Counted from the stretch's first letter, positions 23,477 to 32,233 are shown. The stretch: 64,000 bases of DNA from Phenylobacterium sp. LH3H17 (GCF_024298925.1 NZ_CP101283.1:3725001-3789000); one strand, 5' to 3'. Notes: generated by a model from the letters alone, not told the origin. Made by a program: numbers and translations.

Positions 23477-24867
23477 CCGCCGCACCCCGCCCGAAGCCGC
23501 GCGGCTCGCGCCGGACCCTGACCCACGCCAACCTGGTCGCGCTCGGCGCCGAGCGGCTGGCCGATCTCGCTCTCGAGCTGGCGGACGAACAGCCGGTGGT
23601 GAAGCGCCGCCTGCGCCTGGAGCTGGCCGCCGCCGCCGGCCCCGACGTCCTGGCCGCCGAGATCGACAAGACCCTGGCGACCATGGCCAGCCGCCGCGGC
23701 CGGGTGCCGTGGCGCAAGTACAAGGCTCTGGTCCTCGACCTTGACCTGCAGCGCCGCCTGATCGCCGGTCAGCTGGCCAAGGAGTCGCCGGCGCTCGCCT
23801 TCGACCTGCTGGGGCGTTTTCTCGCGATCGCCGAGGATGTCCTGGACCGGGTGAAGGACGCGCGGGGAGAAGTGGCCAAGGTGTTCGCCGTCGCGGCCCG
23901 CGACCTGGGCGACCTCATTCCAAACGCCGGAATCGCGCCACCGGCCCTGGCCCAGTTCGCGCTGAAGGCCCTAGGCGACCTTGAGCCACGCCTGGCTGTG
24001 GCCGTGCTCGCCGGCGTGATCCAGGGGCTCGATCCCGCAGCGGTCACGTGGCTGCGCCAGGCGGTGGCCGAGCTTGACCCTCGTGGTCCGAGCGCGCGCA
24101 CCCACCTGCGCCTGGCCAGCCAGATGCTGGCCGACGCGGCCGGCGACGTGGCCGGATATGCAGCGACCCTCTCGCCTCGCGAGACGGCGACCCCCTGGGG
24201 CGCGGCCCAGATCGGAAGCCGCCTGCTCACGGTCGGCCGTCCGGAGGAGGCCCTTGCGGTCCTCGAGGCGGGCGCGCCGTCGAACTTGGCTCTCGAGCCG
24301 CCCTACGGCAAAGGCCTGCCGCCCCTGCTCCGCCTCCCCGGCGGTCCCGAGTGGATGGCCGCCTATGAGGCCGGACTGGAGGCAACCGGCCGCAAGGACG
24401 ACGCCCAGGCCCTGCGCTGGGCGGCGTTCGAGACCGCGCTCTCCGCGCCGCACCTGCGGGCCTATCTGAAGCGGCTGTCCGACTTCGACGACGTGGTCGC
24501 CGAGGATCGCGCCCTCGCCCTGGCCATCGAATTCCCCGACGCCACCCAGGCGCTGGACTTCCTGACCGTCTGGCCCGCCGTGAACCTGGCGGCGCAGCTC
24601 GTGTTCGCGCGTTCGGCGACGTTGGACGGTGGCCGGGTCGAAGCCATGGAGCGTGCGGCCCAGGCGCTCGAGGCCCGCCATCCCCTGGCGGCCACCCTGG
24701 TGCGGCGCGCCATCATCGAGGCGGCGGTCCGCAGCCGTCCGACGGAATGGCGCGAACTGGTGAAGCATCAGGCCGCCGCCAACGAGAGCCTGGAGAGCCA
24801 GATCGCCGACTGGGGCGCGGTCGATCCCCCGGCGCGCTTCCGCGAGCGCGTGCGCCGGATGGTCTAG
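23473..24867 (+). CDS. DUF6880-like protein
   Basis: A 464-residue largely helical, Ala/Leu/Arg-rich protein (TLTHANLVALGAERLADLAL and RRLRLELAAAAGPDVLAAEI near the start; VPWRKYKALVLDLDLQRRLI follows). The overall helical-repeat look, as in TPR/SEL1-type scaffolds, and the opening block resemble the DUF6880 family, from memory. It starts at a GTG overlapping the gloB stop (GTGA), so it is translationally coupled to gloB. No catalytic motif is visible. It ends in a 4-bp overlap with the convergent gene. Confidence 0.65.
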   Translation: MTAAPRPKPRGSRRTLTHANLVALGAERLADLALELADEQPVVKRRLRLELAAAAGPDVLAAEIDKTLATMASRRGRVPWRKYKALVLDLDLQRRLIAGQLAKESPALAFDLLGRFLAIAEDVLDRVKDARGEVAKVFAVAARDLGDLIPNAGIAPPALAQFALKALGDLEPRLAVAVLAGVIQGLDPAAVTWLRQAVAELDPRGPSARTHLRLASQMLADAAGDVAGYAATLSPRETATPWGAAQIGSRLLTVGRPEEALAVLEAGAPSNLALEPPYGKGLPPLLRLPGGPEWMAAYEAGLEATGRKDDAQALRWAAFETALSAPHLRAYLKRLSDFDDVVAEDRALALAIEFPDATQALDFLTVWPAVNLAAQLVFARSATLDGGRVEAMERAAQALEARHPLAATLVRRAIIEAAVRSRPTEWRELVKHQAAANESLESQIADWGAVDPPARFRERVRRMV

Positions 24868-25559
24868 GAGGGGTCGGGGGCCATCTGGGCCCGCCAGCTT
24901 TCGGGCAGGTTGAAGCGCACCGCAGGCTTAGGGGGCTCTGGAAGTGTCTCTGCTGGCGCGGAAATGGGGGTCACCGCGACCGGCGCGGCCTGCGCCACCT
25001 GGACGGGCGGCGGCGGCGGATCGCTGCGTTCCGCCATCTGCTGCGGCGGCCCGTAGCAGCCGTTGGCCGAGGCGAAGCCCTTCAGATAGGCCCGGCGAAG
25101 CTGGCCGGCCTCGCGGGCCTCGCGCACCTTCTGGTCCTGTCGCGACGCCCCGGTCAGCCGGCGCACCACGCCGCGGAACGGGATGACGTCGCGGGTGACG
25201 TCGGCCAGGGCGCCCAGCACCAACGTGCGGCCGCCCGACTTCGGCGGCGCCGCGCCGTCTCCGCGGTCCGGGCCCAGCGCGGCCTCCAGCGGGGCGATCA
25301 TCGCCGCCAGCTCGGCGCAGCTCGCCTTCTGCGGATCGAGATAGGGCGCTTCCTGCGCCCCGGTCAGGGACTTGGGCACCTCGTCCCGCATGAGGTTGAC
25401 GTCGCGCAGAGGCGCCAGCAACGCGCCCTGCAGGCTGGCCTGGCTGGCCTCGTCCGACGTGCGCGGTTGCGCGGTCTGGGCATCGACCGTGGTCGCGCCC
25501 AGAAGGGCCGCTCCAGCGCATCCGACGCCGACGATCCAGCGTCTCGGCCGCTTCCGCAT
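24864..25559 (-). CDS. Exported protein of unknown function
   Basis: A 231-residue protein with an N-terminal signal peptide (RKRPRRWIVGVGCAGAALLG, cleaved near VDA-QT). The middle part has PYLDPQKASCAELAAMIAPL and VIPFRGVVRRLTGASRQDQK; the Cys in SCAEL and the one in ASANGCYGP may form a disulfide. The tail is Pro/Val/Ala-rich. No known family is recognised. The start at 25559 gives the cleanest signal peptide; in-frame starts at 25574 and 25667 are possible. Confidence 0.65.
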   Translation of the reverse strand: MRKRPRRWIVGVGCAGAALLGATTVDAQTAQPRTSDEASQASLQGALLAPLRDVNLMRDEVPKSLTGAQEAPYLDPQKASCAELAAMIAPLEAALGPDRGDGAAPPKSGGRTLVLGALADVTRDVIPFRGVVRRLTGASRQDQKVREAREAGQLRRAYLKGFASANGCYGPPQQMAERSDPPPPPVQVAQAAPVAVTPISAPAETLPEPPKPAVRFNLPESWRAQMAPDPS

Positions 25560-25778
25560 TGTCCGATCCCGCATCTGCTTCGAGGTCCCGGCTCTCGCCG
25601 CGACACCTCCATTTTGACCTTCCACAGCTAATGAGCGCCGCAATCGCCGGTGGGTTTCATGGAACACGTCTTTCGTGAAGATCGGCGTGAATTTGGAATT
25701 TCCGGATTCACCAATGCAGCGAATTCACTAATTCGAGGATCGCGGCGCGGTTAGGCTTCCTGTCGAAGGAGACACCCC

Positions 25779-26045
25779 ATGTCCGACACCGATAGCCGCC
25801 GCCAACGCGCCCTGCGCCGGGCCGACGCCAAGCTGAGCTTCCTCATCCATCTGGCCTGCTTCGTGGTCTTCTTGGCCGGCCAGGCCGCTATGGAGCTGCT
25901 CCTCTGGCCCGATCGCATGACGCTCCAATGGACCGTCATGGGCTGGGGGACGGGCGTGCTGATCCACGGCCTGGCGGCCTATGTCCCATTCGACTCCCTG
26001 CGGGAGCGGATGCAGCAGGCGGAACTGCGGCGCGAAGACGTTTAG
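25779..26045 (+). CDS. 2TM domain-containing small membrane protein
   Basis: An 88-residue protein with two membrane helices (FLIHLACFVVFLAGQAAMEL and WTVMGWGTGVLIHGLAAYV) joined by a short polar loop and flanked by charged ends (ADAKLSFL before, DSLRERMQQAELRRE after). This matches the small 2TM domain family, which also occurs fused to histidine kinases. An AAGGAG ribosome binding site precedes the ATG. It converges on the TPM gene with a 4-bp overlap. Confidence 0.72.
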   Translation: MSDTDSRRQRALRRADAKLSFLIHLACFVVFLAGQAAMELLLWPDRMTLQWTVMGWGTGVLIHGLAAYVPFDSLRERMQQAELRREDV

Positions 26046-26731
26046 GGCAGCAGCACCACGTGGTCCGGCAACTCGTTCGGATTGTCCCCCGCCCGGGCCG
26101 GGAAGTGCTGCGCCAGGATGTCGACGCATAGGCTTATCGCGGCCTCGAAACCTTCGGCCCGACGGTCGGCCTTGAAGCCCTCCATCAGCCGCGCCATCGC
26201 CGCGTCCCAGACCTGGCGGTCGACCTTGGCGGCGATGCCGTCATCGGCGATCAGCTCGGCCATGTGCTCGTCGATGGAGACATAGATCAGCACCCCGGTC
26301 CGCTCGCGGGTGGATTGCAGGCTCTTGGCCAGGAACTGCTCGCTGGCCCGACGCCGCACCCGGTGGCGCTTTAGCGCCCGGGGCGTCAGCAGGCGGCGCA
26401 CCGGCGGCAGGGCCGCCAGGATCGCGACCACCACGAACAGGACGCCCTGCAGCAGGATGGCTCCGGTGAGCGCCGAGCGTACGGCGGTCGTCGCGATGTC
26501 GGACATCTGAGCCGCCGTCCAGCCCTGACCGAGCTCCGGCGCGGCGACCTGGACTCCCGCCGCCAGCAGCAGGGCCGGGGCGACCAGGGCGGCCACCGCC
26601 GCCCAGGCCAGGGGAACTTCCAGATATTCCGAGCTCTCCTGCGCCACCACGCAGTAGATTTCGCCCGAGGTGCGGGCCTCTCCCTGGCGGACGGCCGCCT
26701 GGATGCGGGCCCGGTCGGTCTCGTTCAGCAT
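26042..26731 (-). CDS. TPM domain membrane protein
   Basis: A 229-residue protein. The opening LNETDRARIQAAVRQGEART and SGEIYCVVAQES, and the C-terminal TGVLIYVSIDEHMAELIADD plus IAAKVDRQVWDAAMARLMEG, are the two halves of a TPM-type domain, split by two membrane helices at about 43-60 and 90-112. It is the last gene of a lemA-TPM-TPM operon, starting one base after the previous gene ends. TPM domains are implicated in membrane protein quality control, with the clearest data from photosystem repair in plants; the role here is unknown. Confidence 0.82.
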   Translation of the reverse strand: MLNETDRARIQAAVRQGEARTSGEIYCVVAQESSEYLEVPLAWAAVAALVAPALLLAAGVQVAAPELGQGWTAAQMSDIATTAVRSALTGAILLQGVLFVVVAILAALPPVRRLLTPRALKRHRVRRRASEQFLAKSLQSTRERTGVLIYVSIDEHMAELIADDGIAAKVDRQVWDAAMARLMEGFKADRRAEGFEAAISLCVDILAQHFPARAGDNPNELPDHVVLLP

Positions 26732-26732
26732 C

Positions 26733-27545
26733 TCACCAACTCCCCGACGCGCCGCCGCCGCCGCCCGAACCGCCGCCGCCGGAGAAACCGCCGCCGCCGA
26801 AGCCGCCGCTCGAGCCGCCCCCGCTCCAACCGCCGCCGCCCCGGCTGCTGTTGGACAGGATCAATGGCAGCAGCCACCAGAGCCCGCCGCTGCGCCGCTG
26901 GCGACGGCCGAACAGTCCGAAGACACCGCCCAGCACCCAGAACAGGATGAACAGGATGAAGATCAGCGGCGGGCCGCCGGAGCCGCCCGCCTCCTGCCTG
27001 GCCGGCGCCGCCGCCGCCACGGCGGCCTTGGCCTCGTCGTCGGGCAGGGACAGCTGCTGCATGATGGCGCGCGTCCCGTCGACCACGCCCTCCTCCATCT
27101 TGCCGCTCTTGAAGGCCGGCAGGATGCGTTGCTGGATGATCAGGCTGGCGAGCGCATCGGTCAGCACCGGCTCCAGGCCGTAGCCGACCTCGATGCGGAC
27201 CTTCCGGGCGGTGGGCGCGACGACCAGGATCGTCCCGTCGTCCCGCGCCTTGTCGCCGATCCCCCAGGTGCGCAGCAACTGGTAGCCGTAGTCCTCGATC
27301 TCATAGCCCTGCAGGTCGGGGACGGTGGCCACCACCAGCTGGCGGCCGGTCTTGGCCTCCAGGTCGGCGAGCTCGGCCGTGAGCTGCTGCTCGGCGCTGG
27401 GTGACAACAGGTTGGCGCCGTCGACCACCCGGCCGGTCAGCGGCGGGAACTTGGGCGCGGCCGAAACCGCGCCCGCCGAGACCACCAGGAGCGCGAGCGC
27501 GCCCAGGACCGCGAAGAAGGCCCGCGGTCCCTTCATCAGGGTCAT
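26733..27545 (-). CDS. TPM domain protein with Gly-rich C-terminus (YgcG family)
   Basis: A 270-residue exported membrane protein. The signal peptide runs through VVSAGAVSAAP; the periplasmic TPM domain is PLTGRVVDGANLLSPSAEQQ through QLVVATVPDLQGYEIEDYGY, with RTWGIGDKARDDGTILVVAP and VRIEVGYGLEPVLTDALAS. One membrane helix follows (PPLIFILFILFWVLGGVFGL), then an extremely Gly/Ser-rich tail of about 40 residues, typical of the YgcG family. The start at 27545 overlaps the lemA stop by 4 bp (ATGA). The conserved pairing with LemA suggests a joint envelope function. Confidence 0.88.
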   Translation of the reverse strand: MTLMKGPRAFFAVLGALALLVVSAGAVSAAPKFPPLTGRVVDGANLLSPSAEQQLTAELADLEAKTGRQLVVATVPDLQGYEIEDYGYQLLRTWGIGDKARDDGTILVVAPTARKVRIEVGYGLEPVLTDALASLIIQQRILPAFKSGKMEEGVVDGTRAIMQQLSLPDDEAKAAVAAAAPARQEAGGSGGPPLIFILFILFWVLGGVFGLFGRRQRRSGGLWWLLPLILSNSSRGGGGWSGGGSSGGFGGGGFSGGGGSGGGGGASGSW

Positions 27546-28192
27546 TGGGCCGGCGCGGGCGCCGGCGCCGGGGCGGCCGGGGCGGCGTTGGTCCCGAAGT
27601 TGACGCTGGGCGCGGTCTGGGCCGCGGGACTGGCCTTGAAGGTCTCCATCGGCTTGGCCCAGCGATGCACGGTCCCGGCCCATAGGGCGCCGGGGAAGGT
27701 GCGGATCTCGGTGTTGTAGTCGCGGACCGCCTCGTTGTAGTCGCGCCGCGCTATGGTGATGCGGTTCTCCGTGCCTTCCAGCTGGCTCTGCAGGGCCATG
27801 AAGTTCTGGTTCGACTTCAGGTCCGGATAGGCCTCCTGGATCATCATCAGCCGCCCCAGCACGCCCGACAGGCGGTCCTGAGCCTCGGCATAGGCCTGGA
27901 AGGCCGCCGGATCGGTGATGGTCGAGGCGTCGACCTTGACCTGGGTGGCCGAGGCGCGGGCCTCGGTGACCTCGACCAGGACCGACTTCTCCTGGGCGGC
28001 GTAGCCCTTCACCGTCTCCACCAGGTTGGGGATCAGGTCGCTGCGGCGCTGGTACTGGTTCTGGACCTCGGCCCACTGGGCCTTGGCCCGTTCGTCCTTG
28101 GTCGGGATCGTGTTGACGCCGCAACCGGCGATCAGGACTGGCGCCAGCACCAGCAGGGCCAGGCGTGCGAAGCGATTGCTGAGTTTGGACAA
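27542..28192 (-). CDS. lemA: LemA family lipoprotein
   Basis: A 216-residue protein with a lipoprotein signal (LALLVLAPVLIAGC, Cys24) and the LemA signature: WAEVQNQYQRRSDLIPNLVE, TVKGYAAQEKSVLVEVTEAR, GVLGRLMMIQEAYPDLKSNQ, and ITIARRDYNEAVRDYNTEIR. LemA forms a four-helix-type coiled structure. The Pro/Ala-rich C-terminal 30 residues are extra. It heads the lemA-TPM-TPM operon. Its biochemical role is not established. Confidence 0.92.
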   Translation of the reverse strand: MSKLSNRFARLALLVLAPVLIAGCGVNTIPTKDERAKAQWAEVQNQYQRRSDLIPNLVETVKGYAAQEKSVLVEVTEARASATQVKVDASTITDPAAFQAYAEAQDRLSGVLGRLMMIQEAYPDLKSNQNFMALQSQLEGTENRITIARRDYNEAVRDYNTEIRTFPGALWAGTVHRWAKPMETFKASPAAQTAPSVNFGTNAAPAAPAPAPAPAQ

Positions 28193-28343
28193 GGACGAAC
28201 TCCCCAGAACGTGTCAGCCAGGTTCGCCTGGCCCGTGAATAATTGGCCTGTGCTTCGTTCCTGCGCAATGACTCCGAGTCCGGGGGCTCGTCACAGTGGC
28301 GCTGGCGGCCCGCCTGGGCCCGGTGGTGAACCTGGGCCTGGCC

Positions 28344-29552
28344 CTAGACCGCCCCGCGGTTGACCGGGGCGGGGTCGGCGCGATCCACGTGTTCCGCCGC
28401 GGCCAGGGGCTTCAGCCCGAACAGGGGCCGCAGCACGTTCACCCGCCGGACGATCTCATAGGTGGCGAAGCAGGCGGCGAAGGTGCCGGCGATCAGGATC
28501 GCGGCCTCCAGTGCCTGGTTCATGCCCAACTGGGCCAGGTAATGGCCTGCCACCACGATGAAGGTCTGGTGGACGATGTAGAACGGGAACACGCCGAGCG
28601 TCAGATAGGTGAGGACCGGCCCGCCGCGGGTCAGGTGCTTGCCGCCGAAGCCCAGCACCGCGGCGATGGCGAACCACTGGTCCAGGGCGAAGGCGGTCTG
28701 GCGGGCGATCTCGCCCGGGCTGACCTCATTGGTGTCCGGCAGGAACCAGCTCAGGGCGGCATAGGCGCCGTAGCTTGCGATCGCCAGCAGCAGGGCCGGC
28801 CAGCGCAGGGCGATGAACCGAGACTTGAGGACCTCGGACTTGGCGATCAGGAAGCCCAGCAGGAACACGCCGAATGAGACCGCGTGGTTATACCAGTCGT
28901 CGATCAGGGCGTGGGTCACCTCGAACATCGGGAACAGGGTGGCGCGCAGGACGACCAGGGCCAGGACCGGCCAGACCAGCAGGCCCCAGCCGTCCAGGGC
29001 TCTCTCGACACCGCGGTCGAGGGTGGCCACGAGACCGCGGCCCCACTTCAGCGCCGCCGCCAGGATCAGGCTGTAGAGGAACAGATAGACCACGAACCAC
29101 ATGTGATTGTAGGTCGGCGTGATCAGCGGCTCGCCGCCCGGCCGCCAGTGGCCGCTGGCCGTGACGTATTTGCCGTAGAACTCGGCGAACGAGCCGGCAT
29201 AGGCCAGCTTCTCGACGATCTCGTAATAGGTCTGCGGCGGCACGATCACGAACACGGCCAGCAGGATGGGCGGCAGCAGGCGCGCGGTTCGCGCCCTGGC
29301 CAAGCCGCCCGCGCTCAGCTTGTCGGCCATGAACCGCGTGGCGGCTCCGGACACCAGGAACAGCAGGGTCAGGCGCCAGGGATTGGTCAGCCACATCAGG
29401 GGCTGCAGCCACTCCACCGGATGGGGCGATTTCACGTGGAAGTCCCAGGGCACGTAGAACATGCCCACGTGGTAGAGAATCAGCAGGAAGAACGCGCCGA
29501 CGCGGATCCAGTCGAGGTCGGGACGGCGCTCTGAAGAGACGGACGGGGACAC
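28344..29552 (-). CDS. Acyltransferase family membrane protein (acyltransferase 3/OpgC type)
   Basis: A 402-residue polytopic membrane protein with about ten helices. The start PDLDWIRVGAFFLLILYHVG carries the family's Arg-His arrangement (WIRV...YHVGMF), and TLLFLVSGAATRFMADKLSA, YNHMWFVVYLFLYSLI and PFYIVHQTFIVVAGHYL are further family blocks. Such proteins O-acylate periplasmic or surface glycans. It starts at a GTG, since no in-frame ATG fits, and is divergent from a membrane LytTR regulator 109 bp away. The substrate is unknown. Confidence 0.85.
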   Translation of the reverse strand: MSPSVSSERRPDLDWIRVGAFFLLILYHVGMFYVPWDFHVKSPHPVEWLQPLMWLTNPWRLTLLFLVSGAATRFMADKLSAGGLARARTARLLPPILLAVFVIVPPQTYYEIVEKLAYAGSFAEFYGKYVTASGHWRPGGEPLITPTYNHMWFVVYLFLYSLILAAALKWGRGLVATLDRGVERALDGWGLLVWPVLALVVLRATLFPMFEVTHALIDDWYNHAVSFGVFLLGFLIAKSEVLKSRFIALRWPALLLAIASYGAYAALSWFLPDTNEVSPGEIARQTAFALDQWFAIAAVLGFGGKHLTRGGPVLTYLTLGVFPFYIVHQTFIVVAGHYLAQLGMNQALEAAILIAGTFAACFATYEIVRRVNVLRPLFGLKPLAAAEHVDRADPAPVNRGAV

Positions 29553-29661
29553 GGCATCACCCTATGCGGAAGTTCGATGTTCGACCATCGGCGGGCGGGA
29601 TTGCTCATGGAAGGCGCCTCGGGGCGTACGGCGCCGGGCGGGTGACCGGCGGAGCGGACAG

Positions 29662-30462
29662 GTGACGAACGGCGATCAATCCGGGACGGACGGGATCTTC
29701 TGGCGCGCCGTGCCGCTGTTCGCCGCCGCCATCGTCGCGCTGAACATCATAAACACCTTCACCTCGATCCACGACGATCCCGAAACGCCTTGGATCTACT
29801 TCGCGGTGGGCCAGGGGACGAGTGCGATCACCGCCGTAGCGTCCATGTGGATCCCCTGGCTGGCCTATCGCACGGCTCCGGTCGACAGCCGGCCGCGCTG
29901 GCGTGTCCTGGTCGTGCATGCGGCGGGCCTGGTGGCCTTCTCGGCCTTCCACGTGATGGGCTTCTATCTGCTGCGCATGGCGATCTTTCGCCTGCTGGAC
30001 CTGCCCTACGGCTACGACCTGGCGGGCCGATTCATCTACGAACTGCGCAAGGACGCCTTCGGCTACGTGGTCGGCACGGCGGCCTTCTGGGGGATGACCC
30101 GACTCTACGGCCAGGCGCCGCCGACCCCCGCCTCGCCCGCGACGTTCGACATTCGCGACGGCGCCAGGGTGATCCGGGTCGCCCTGGCCGATATCCTCGC
30201 GGTGTCGTCGGCCGGCAACTATGTCGAGTTCGCGCTCGCCGACGGCCGCAAGCCGCTGATGCGCTCGTCGCTCTCGGCGGTCGAGGCCGAGCTCGGCCCC
30301 CGGGGCTTCGTGCGCACCCACCGTTCCTGGCTGGTCAATGTCGCCCGCGTCACAGAGTTGCGGCCCGAGAAATCCGGCGACTATTGCGTGGCCCTGGGGC
30401 CGGTCGAGGCCCCTCTGTCGCGCCGATTTCCCGAGGCCCTGGCCCGTCTGCGCGCCGGTTGA
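29662..30462 (+). CDS. Membrane-bound LytTR family transcriptional regulator
   Basis: A 266-residue protein with four predicted membrane helices in the first 150 residues (around 12-35, 45-70, 84-108 and 133-150) and a cytoplasmic LytTR DNA-binding domain at about 160-260: RVIRVALADILAVSSAGNYV, EFALADGRKPLMRSSLSAVE, and GFVRTHRSWLVNVARVTELR. It starts at GTG 29662 after a GGAG-containing region. It probably senses a membrane signal directly, without a kinase. The divergent acyltransferase gene is the likely target. Confidence 0.88.
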   Translation: MTNGDQSGTDGIFWRAVPLFAAAIVALNIINTFTSIHDDPETPWIYFAVGQGTSAITAVASMWIPWLAYRTAPVDSRPRWRVLVVHAAGLVAFSAFHVMGFYLLRMAIFRLLDLPYGYDLAGRFIYELRKDAFGYVVGTAAFWGMTRLYGQAPPTPASPATFDIRDGARVIRVALADILAVSSAGNYVEFALADGRKPLMRSSLSAVEAELGPRGFVRTHRSWLVNVARVTELRPEKSGDYCVALGPVEAPLSRRFPEALARLRAG

Positions 30463-30468
30463 CCGTTT

Positions 30469-30486
30469 ATCCGGTAGATACCGGAT
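30469..30486. promoter_or_regulatory. Palindromic operator 1 of marR-fabF
   Basis: A perfect 8-2-8 inverted repeat, ATCCGGTA-GA-TACCGGAT. It fills the spacer of a likely promoter whose -10 is TAGAAT (30487-30492), directly after it. Size and symmetry fit a MarR dimer site. Confidence 0.6.
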
Positions 30487-30494
30487 TAGAATAG

Positions 30495-30506
30495 CTGTAT
30501 ATACAG
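30495..30506. promoter_or_regulatory. Palindromic operator 2 of marR-fabF
   Basis: A perfect 12-bp palindrome, CTGTATATACAG, ending one base before the marR start codon at 30508, over the expected transcription start. It occupies the place where a ribosome binding site should be, so the mRNA is probably leaderless or has a very short leader. Confidence 0.55.
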
Positions 30507-30507
30507 A

Positions 30508-30960
30508 ATGATGCTCTCCACGACCGAGATGGGCCGGCTCTGTTTCGGCCATCGCAGCCGCCGCGCCGCCCGCGCCGTGACGCGGGCGTTCAACCTGCGC
30601 CTGCGACCGCTTAACCTGCAGATCACCCAGTTCATCCTGCTGGGCGCCATCGCCAGGGGGCAGGACCAGTCCATCGCGGCCATGGCCGACTATGTCGACG
30701 TCGAGGCCTCCGCCCTGCTGCGGAACCTCCGGCTCCTGGAGCAGCGCGGCCTGATCGAGAGCGAGGGCGGACGCGGGCGCAAGGGCCGCCGCTTCTCGAT
30801 CACCCAATCGGGCCTCGACCTGATCACCGCCGGCGTGCCCCTCTGGGTGGACGCCCAGGCCGACCTCGCGCGCGCGCTCCACGGAACCGCCGCCCAGACC
30901 CACGCCGCCCTGGCCGACCTGGAACAGGCCGCCCAGGCCATGGCCAAACTCGAAAGGTAG
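30508..30960 (+). CDS. MarR family winged-helix regulator
   Basis: A 150-residue protein. RPLNLQITQFILLGAIARGQ and SIAAMADYVDVEASALLRNL (recognition helix) then RLLEQRGLIESEGGRGRKGR (wing) are the MarR winged helix at about 35-100; the C-terminal ALHGTAAQTHAALADLEQA is a dimerisation helix. It ends 4 bp before the fabF-type gene, so the two form an operon. The two perfect palindromes at its promoter suggest autorepression. An immediate second ATG lies at 30511. Confidence 0.88.
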   Translation: MMLSTTEMGRLCFGHRSRRAARAVTRAFNLRLRPLNLQITQFILLGAIARGQDQSIAAMADYVDVEASALLRNLRLLEQRGLIESEGGRGRKGRRFSITQSGLDLITAGVPLWVDAQADLARALHGTAAQTHAALADLEQAAQAMAKLER

Positions 30961-30964
30961 AGTG

Positions 30965-32233
30965 ATGCGTAGAATCGTCGTGACCGGACTGGGCGTGGTC
31001 TCGCCCCTGGGAACCGGAACCGAGATCGCCTGGAGCCGGCTGATCGCCGGACGCTCGGGCCTGTCGCGTATCCCGGAGGATCTCGCCCCCGACGTCCCCG
31101 CCCAGGTGGCCGGGCAGGTCAGGGACAAGGCGGCCGACCCCGAGGGCGGATTCGACCTGGACGCCGCGGTCCCGGGCAAGGACCAGAAGAAGATGGACCG
31201 GTTCATTCAGTTCGCCCTGGCCGCCGCCGACGAAGCCATCGCCCAGGCCGCCTGGGCGCCGGCCACCGCCGCCGAGCAGGAAGCCACCGCCACGGTGATC
31301 GCCACCGGCATCGGCGGCTTCCCCGCCATCGCCGAGGCGGTTCGCATCACCGATGCGCGCGGCGTGCGGCGGCTGTCGCCCTTCACCGTTCCCTCCTTCC
31401 TGGCCAACCTCGCCTCGGGCTGGGTTTCCATCCGCCATGGGTTCAAGGGGCCGCTGGGGGCGCCGGTCACGGCCTGCGCCGCCGGAGTCCAGGCGATCGG
31501 CGACGCCGCCCGGATGATCCGCGCCGGCGAGGCCGACATCGCCATCTGCGGCGGGGCCGAGGCCACCATCGACCGGGTCAGCCTGGGCGCCTTCGCCGCC
31601 GCCCGCGCCCTGGGCTCGGCCTTCAACGACACGCCGGAGAAAGCCTCGCGCCCGTTCGACCAGGCCCGCGACGGCTTCATCATGGGCGAGGGCGCCGGCA
31701 TCCTGGTGATCGAGGAGCTGCAGCACGCCCTGGCGCGCGGCGCCACGCCCATCGTCGAGCTGGTCGGCTACGGCACCAGCGCCGACGCCTTCCACCTGAC
31801 CGCCGGCCCCGAGGACGGCGAGGGCGCGGCCCGCGCCATGCGCACGGCCCTGAAACAGGCCGGGGTCGAACCCTCAGCCGTCGGCCACCTCAATGCGCAC
31901 GCCACCTCCACTCCCGTGGGCGACAAGGGCGAACTCGCCGCGGTCAAGGCGGTGTTCGGGACCGGCAAGGGTCCGGCGATCAGCTCCACCAAGTCGGCCA
32001 CCGGTCACCTGCTGGGCGCGGCGGGCGGGCTGGAGGCGGTGTTCGCCATCCTCGCCCTGCGCGATGGCGTCATCCCCCCGACTCTCAATCTCGAAAACCC
32101 CGATGAGGCGGCCGAGGGCCTCGACCTGGTGGCGCTCACCGCCCGCAAGGCCGATCTCGACTATGTTCTCTCCAACGGCTTCGGCTTCGGCGGGGTCAAC
32201 GCCAGCGTGCTTTTCAAGCGCTGGGAGGGTTAG
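30965..32233 (+). CDS. fabF: Beta-ketoacyl-ACP synthase II
   Basis: A 422-residue condensing enzyme for fatty-acid chain elongation (malonyl-ACP plus acyl-ACP). RRIVVTGLGVVSPLG opens it; the catalytic triad is Cys171 (PVTACAAGVQAIGDA), His312 (LNAHATSTPVGDKGE) and His348 (KSATGHLLGAAGG). FDQARDGFIMGEGAGILVIE and SNGFGFGGVNAS are further family blocks. It is not beside acpP or fabG but behind a marR gene, so it may be a second, regulated copy. ATG 30965 is preferred over GTG 30962. Confidence 0.93.
   Translation: MRRIVVTGLGVVSPLGTGTEIAWSRLIAGRSGLSRIPEDLAPDVPAQVAGQVRDKAADPEGGFDLDAAVPGKDQKKMDRFIQFALAAADEAIAQAAWAPATAAEQEATATVIATGIGGFPAIAEAVRITDARGVRRLSPFTVPSFLANLASGWVSIRHGFKGPLGAPVTACAAGVQAIGDAARMIRAGEADIAICGGAEATIDRVSLGAFAAARALGSAFNDTPEKASRPFDQARDGFIMGEGAGILVIEELQHALARGATPIVELVGYGTSADAFHLTAGPEDGEGAARAMRTALKQAGVEPSAVGHLNAHATSTPVGDKGELAAVKAVFGTGKGPAISSTKSATGHLLGAAGGLEAVFAILALRDGVIPPTLNLENPDEAAEGLDLVALTARKADLDYVLSNGFGFGGVNASVLFKRWEG

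Noticed and set aside
29565..29600. LexA-type SOS box (GTTC repeats)
   Set aside because: The GTTC repeats are three bases apart rather than the seven of the alphaproteobacterial SOS box, and no DNA repair gene follows.
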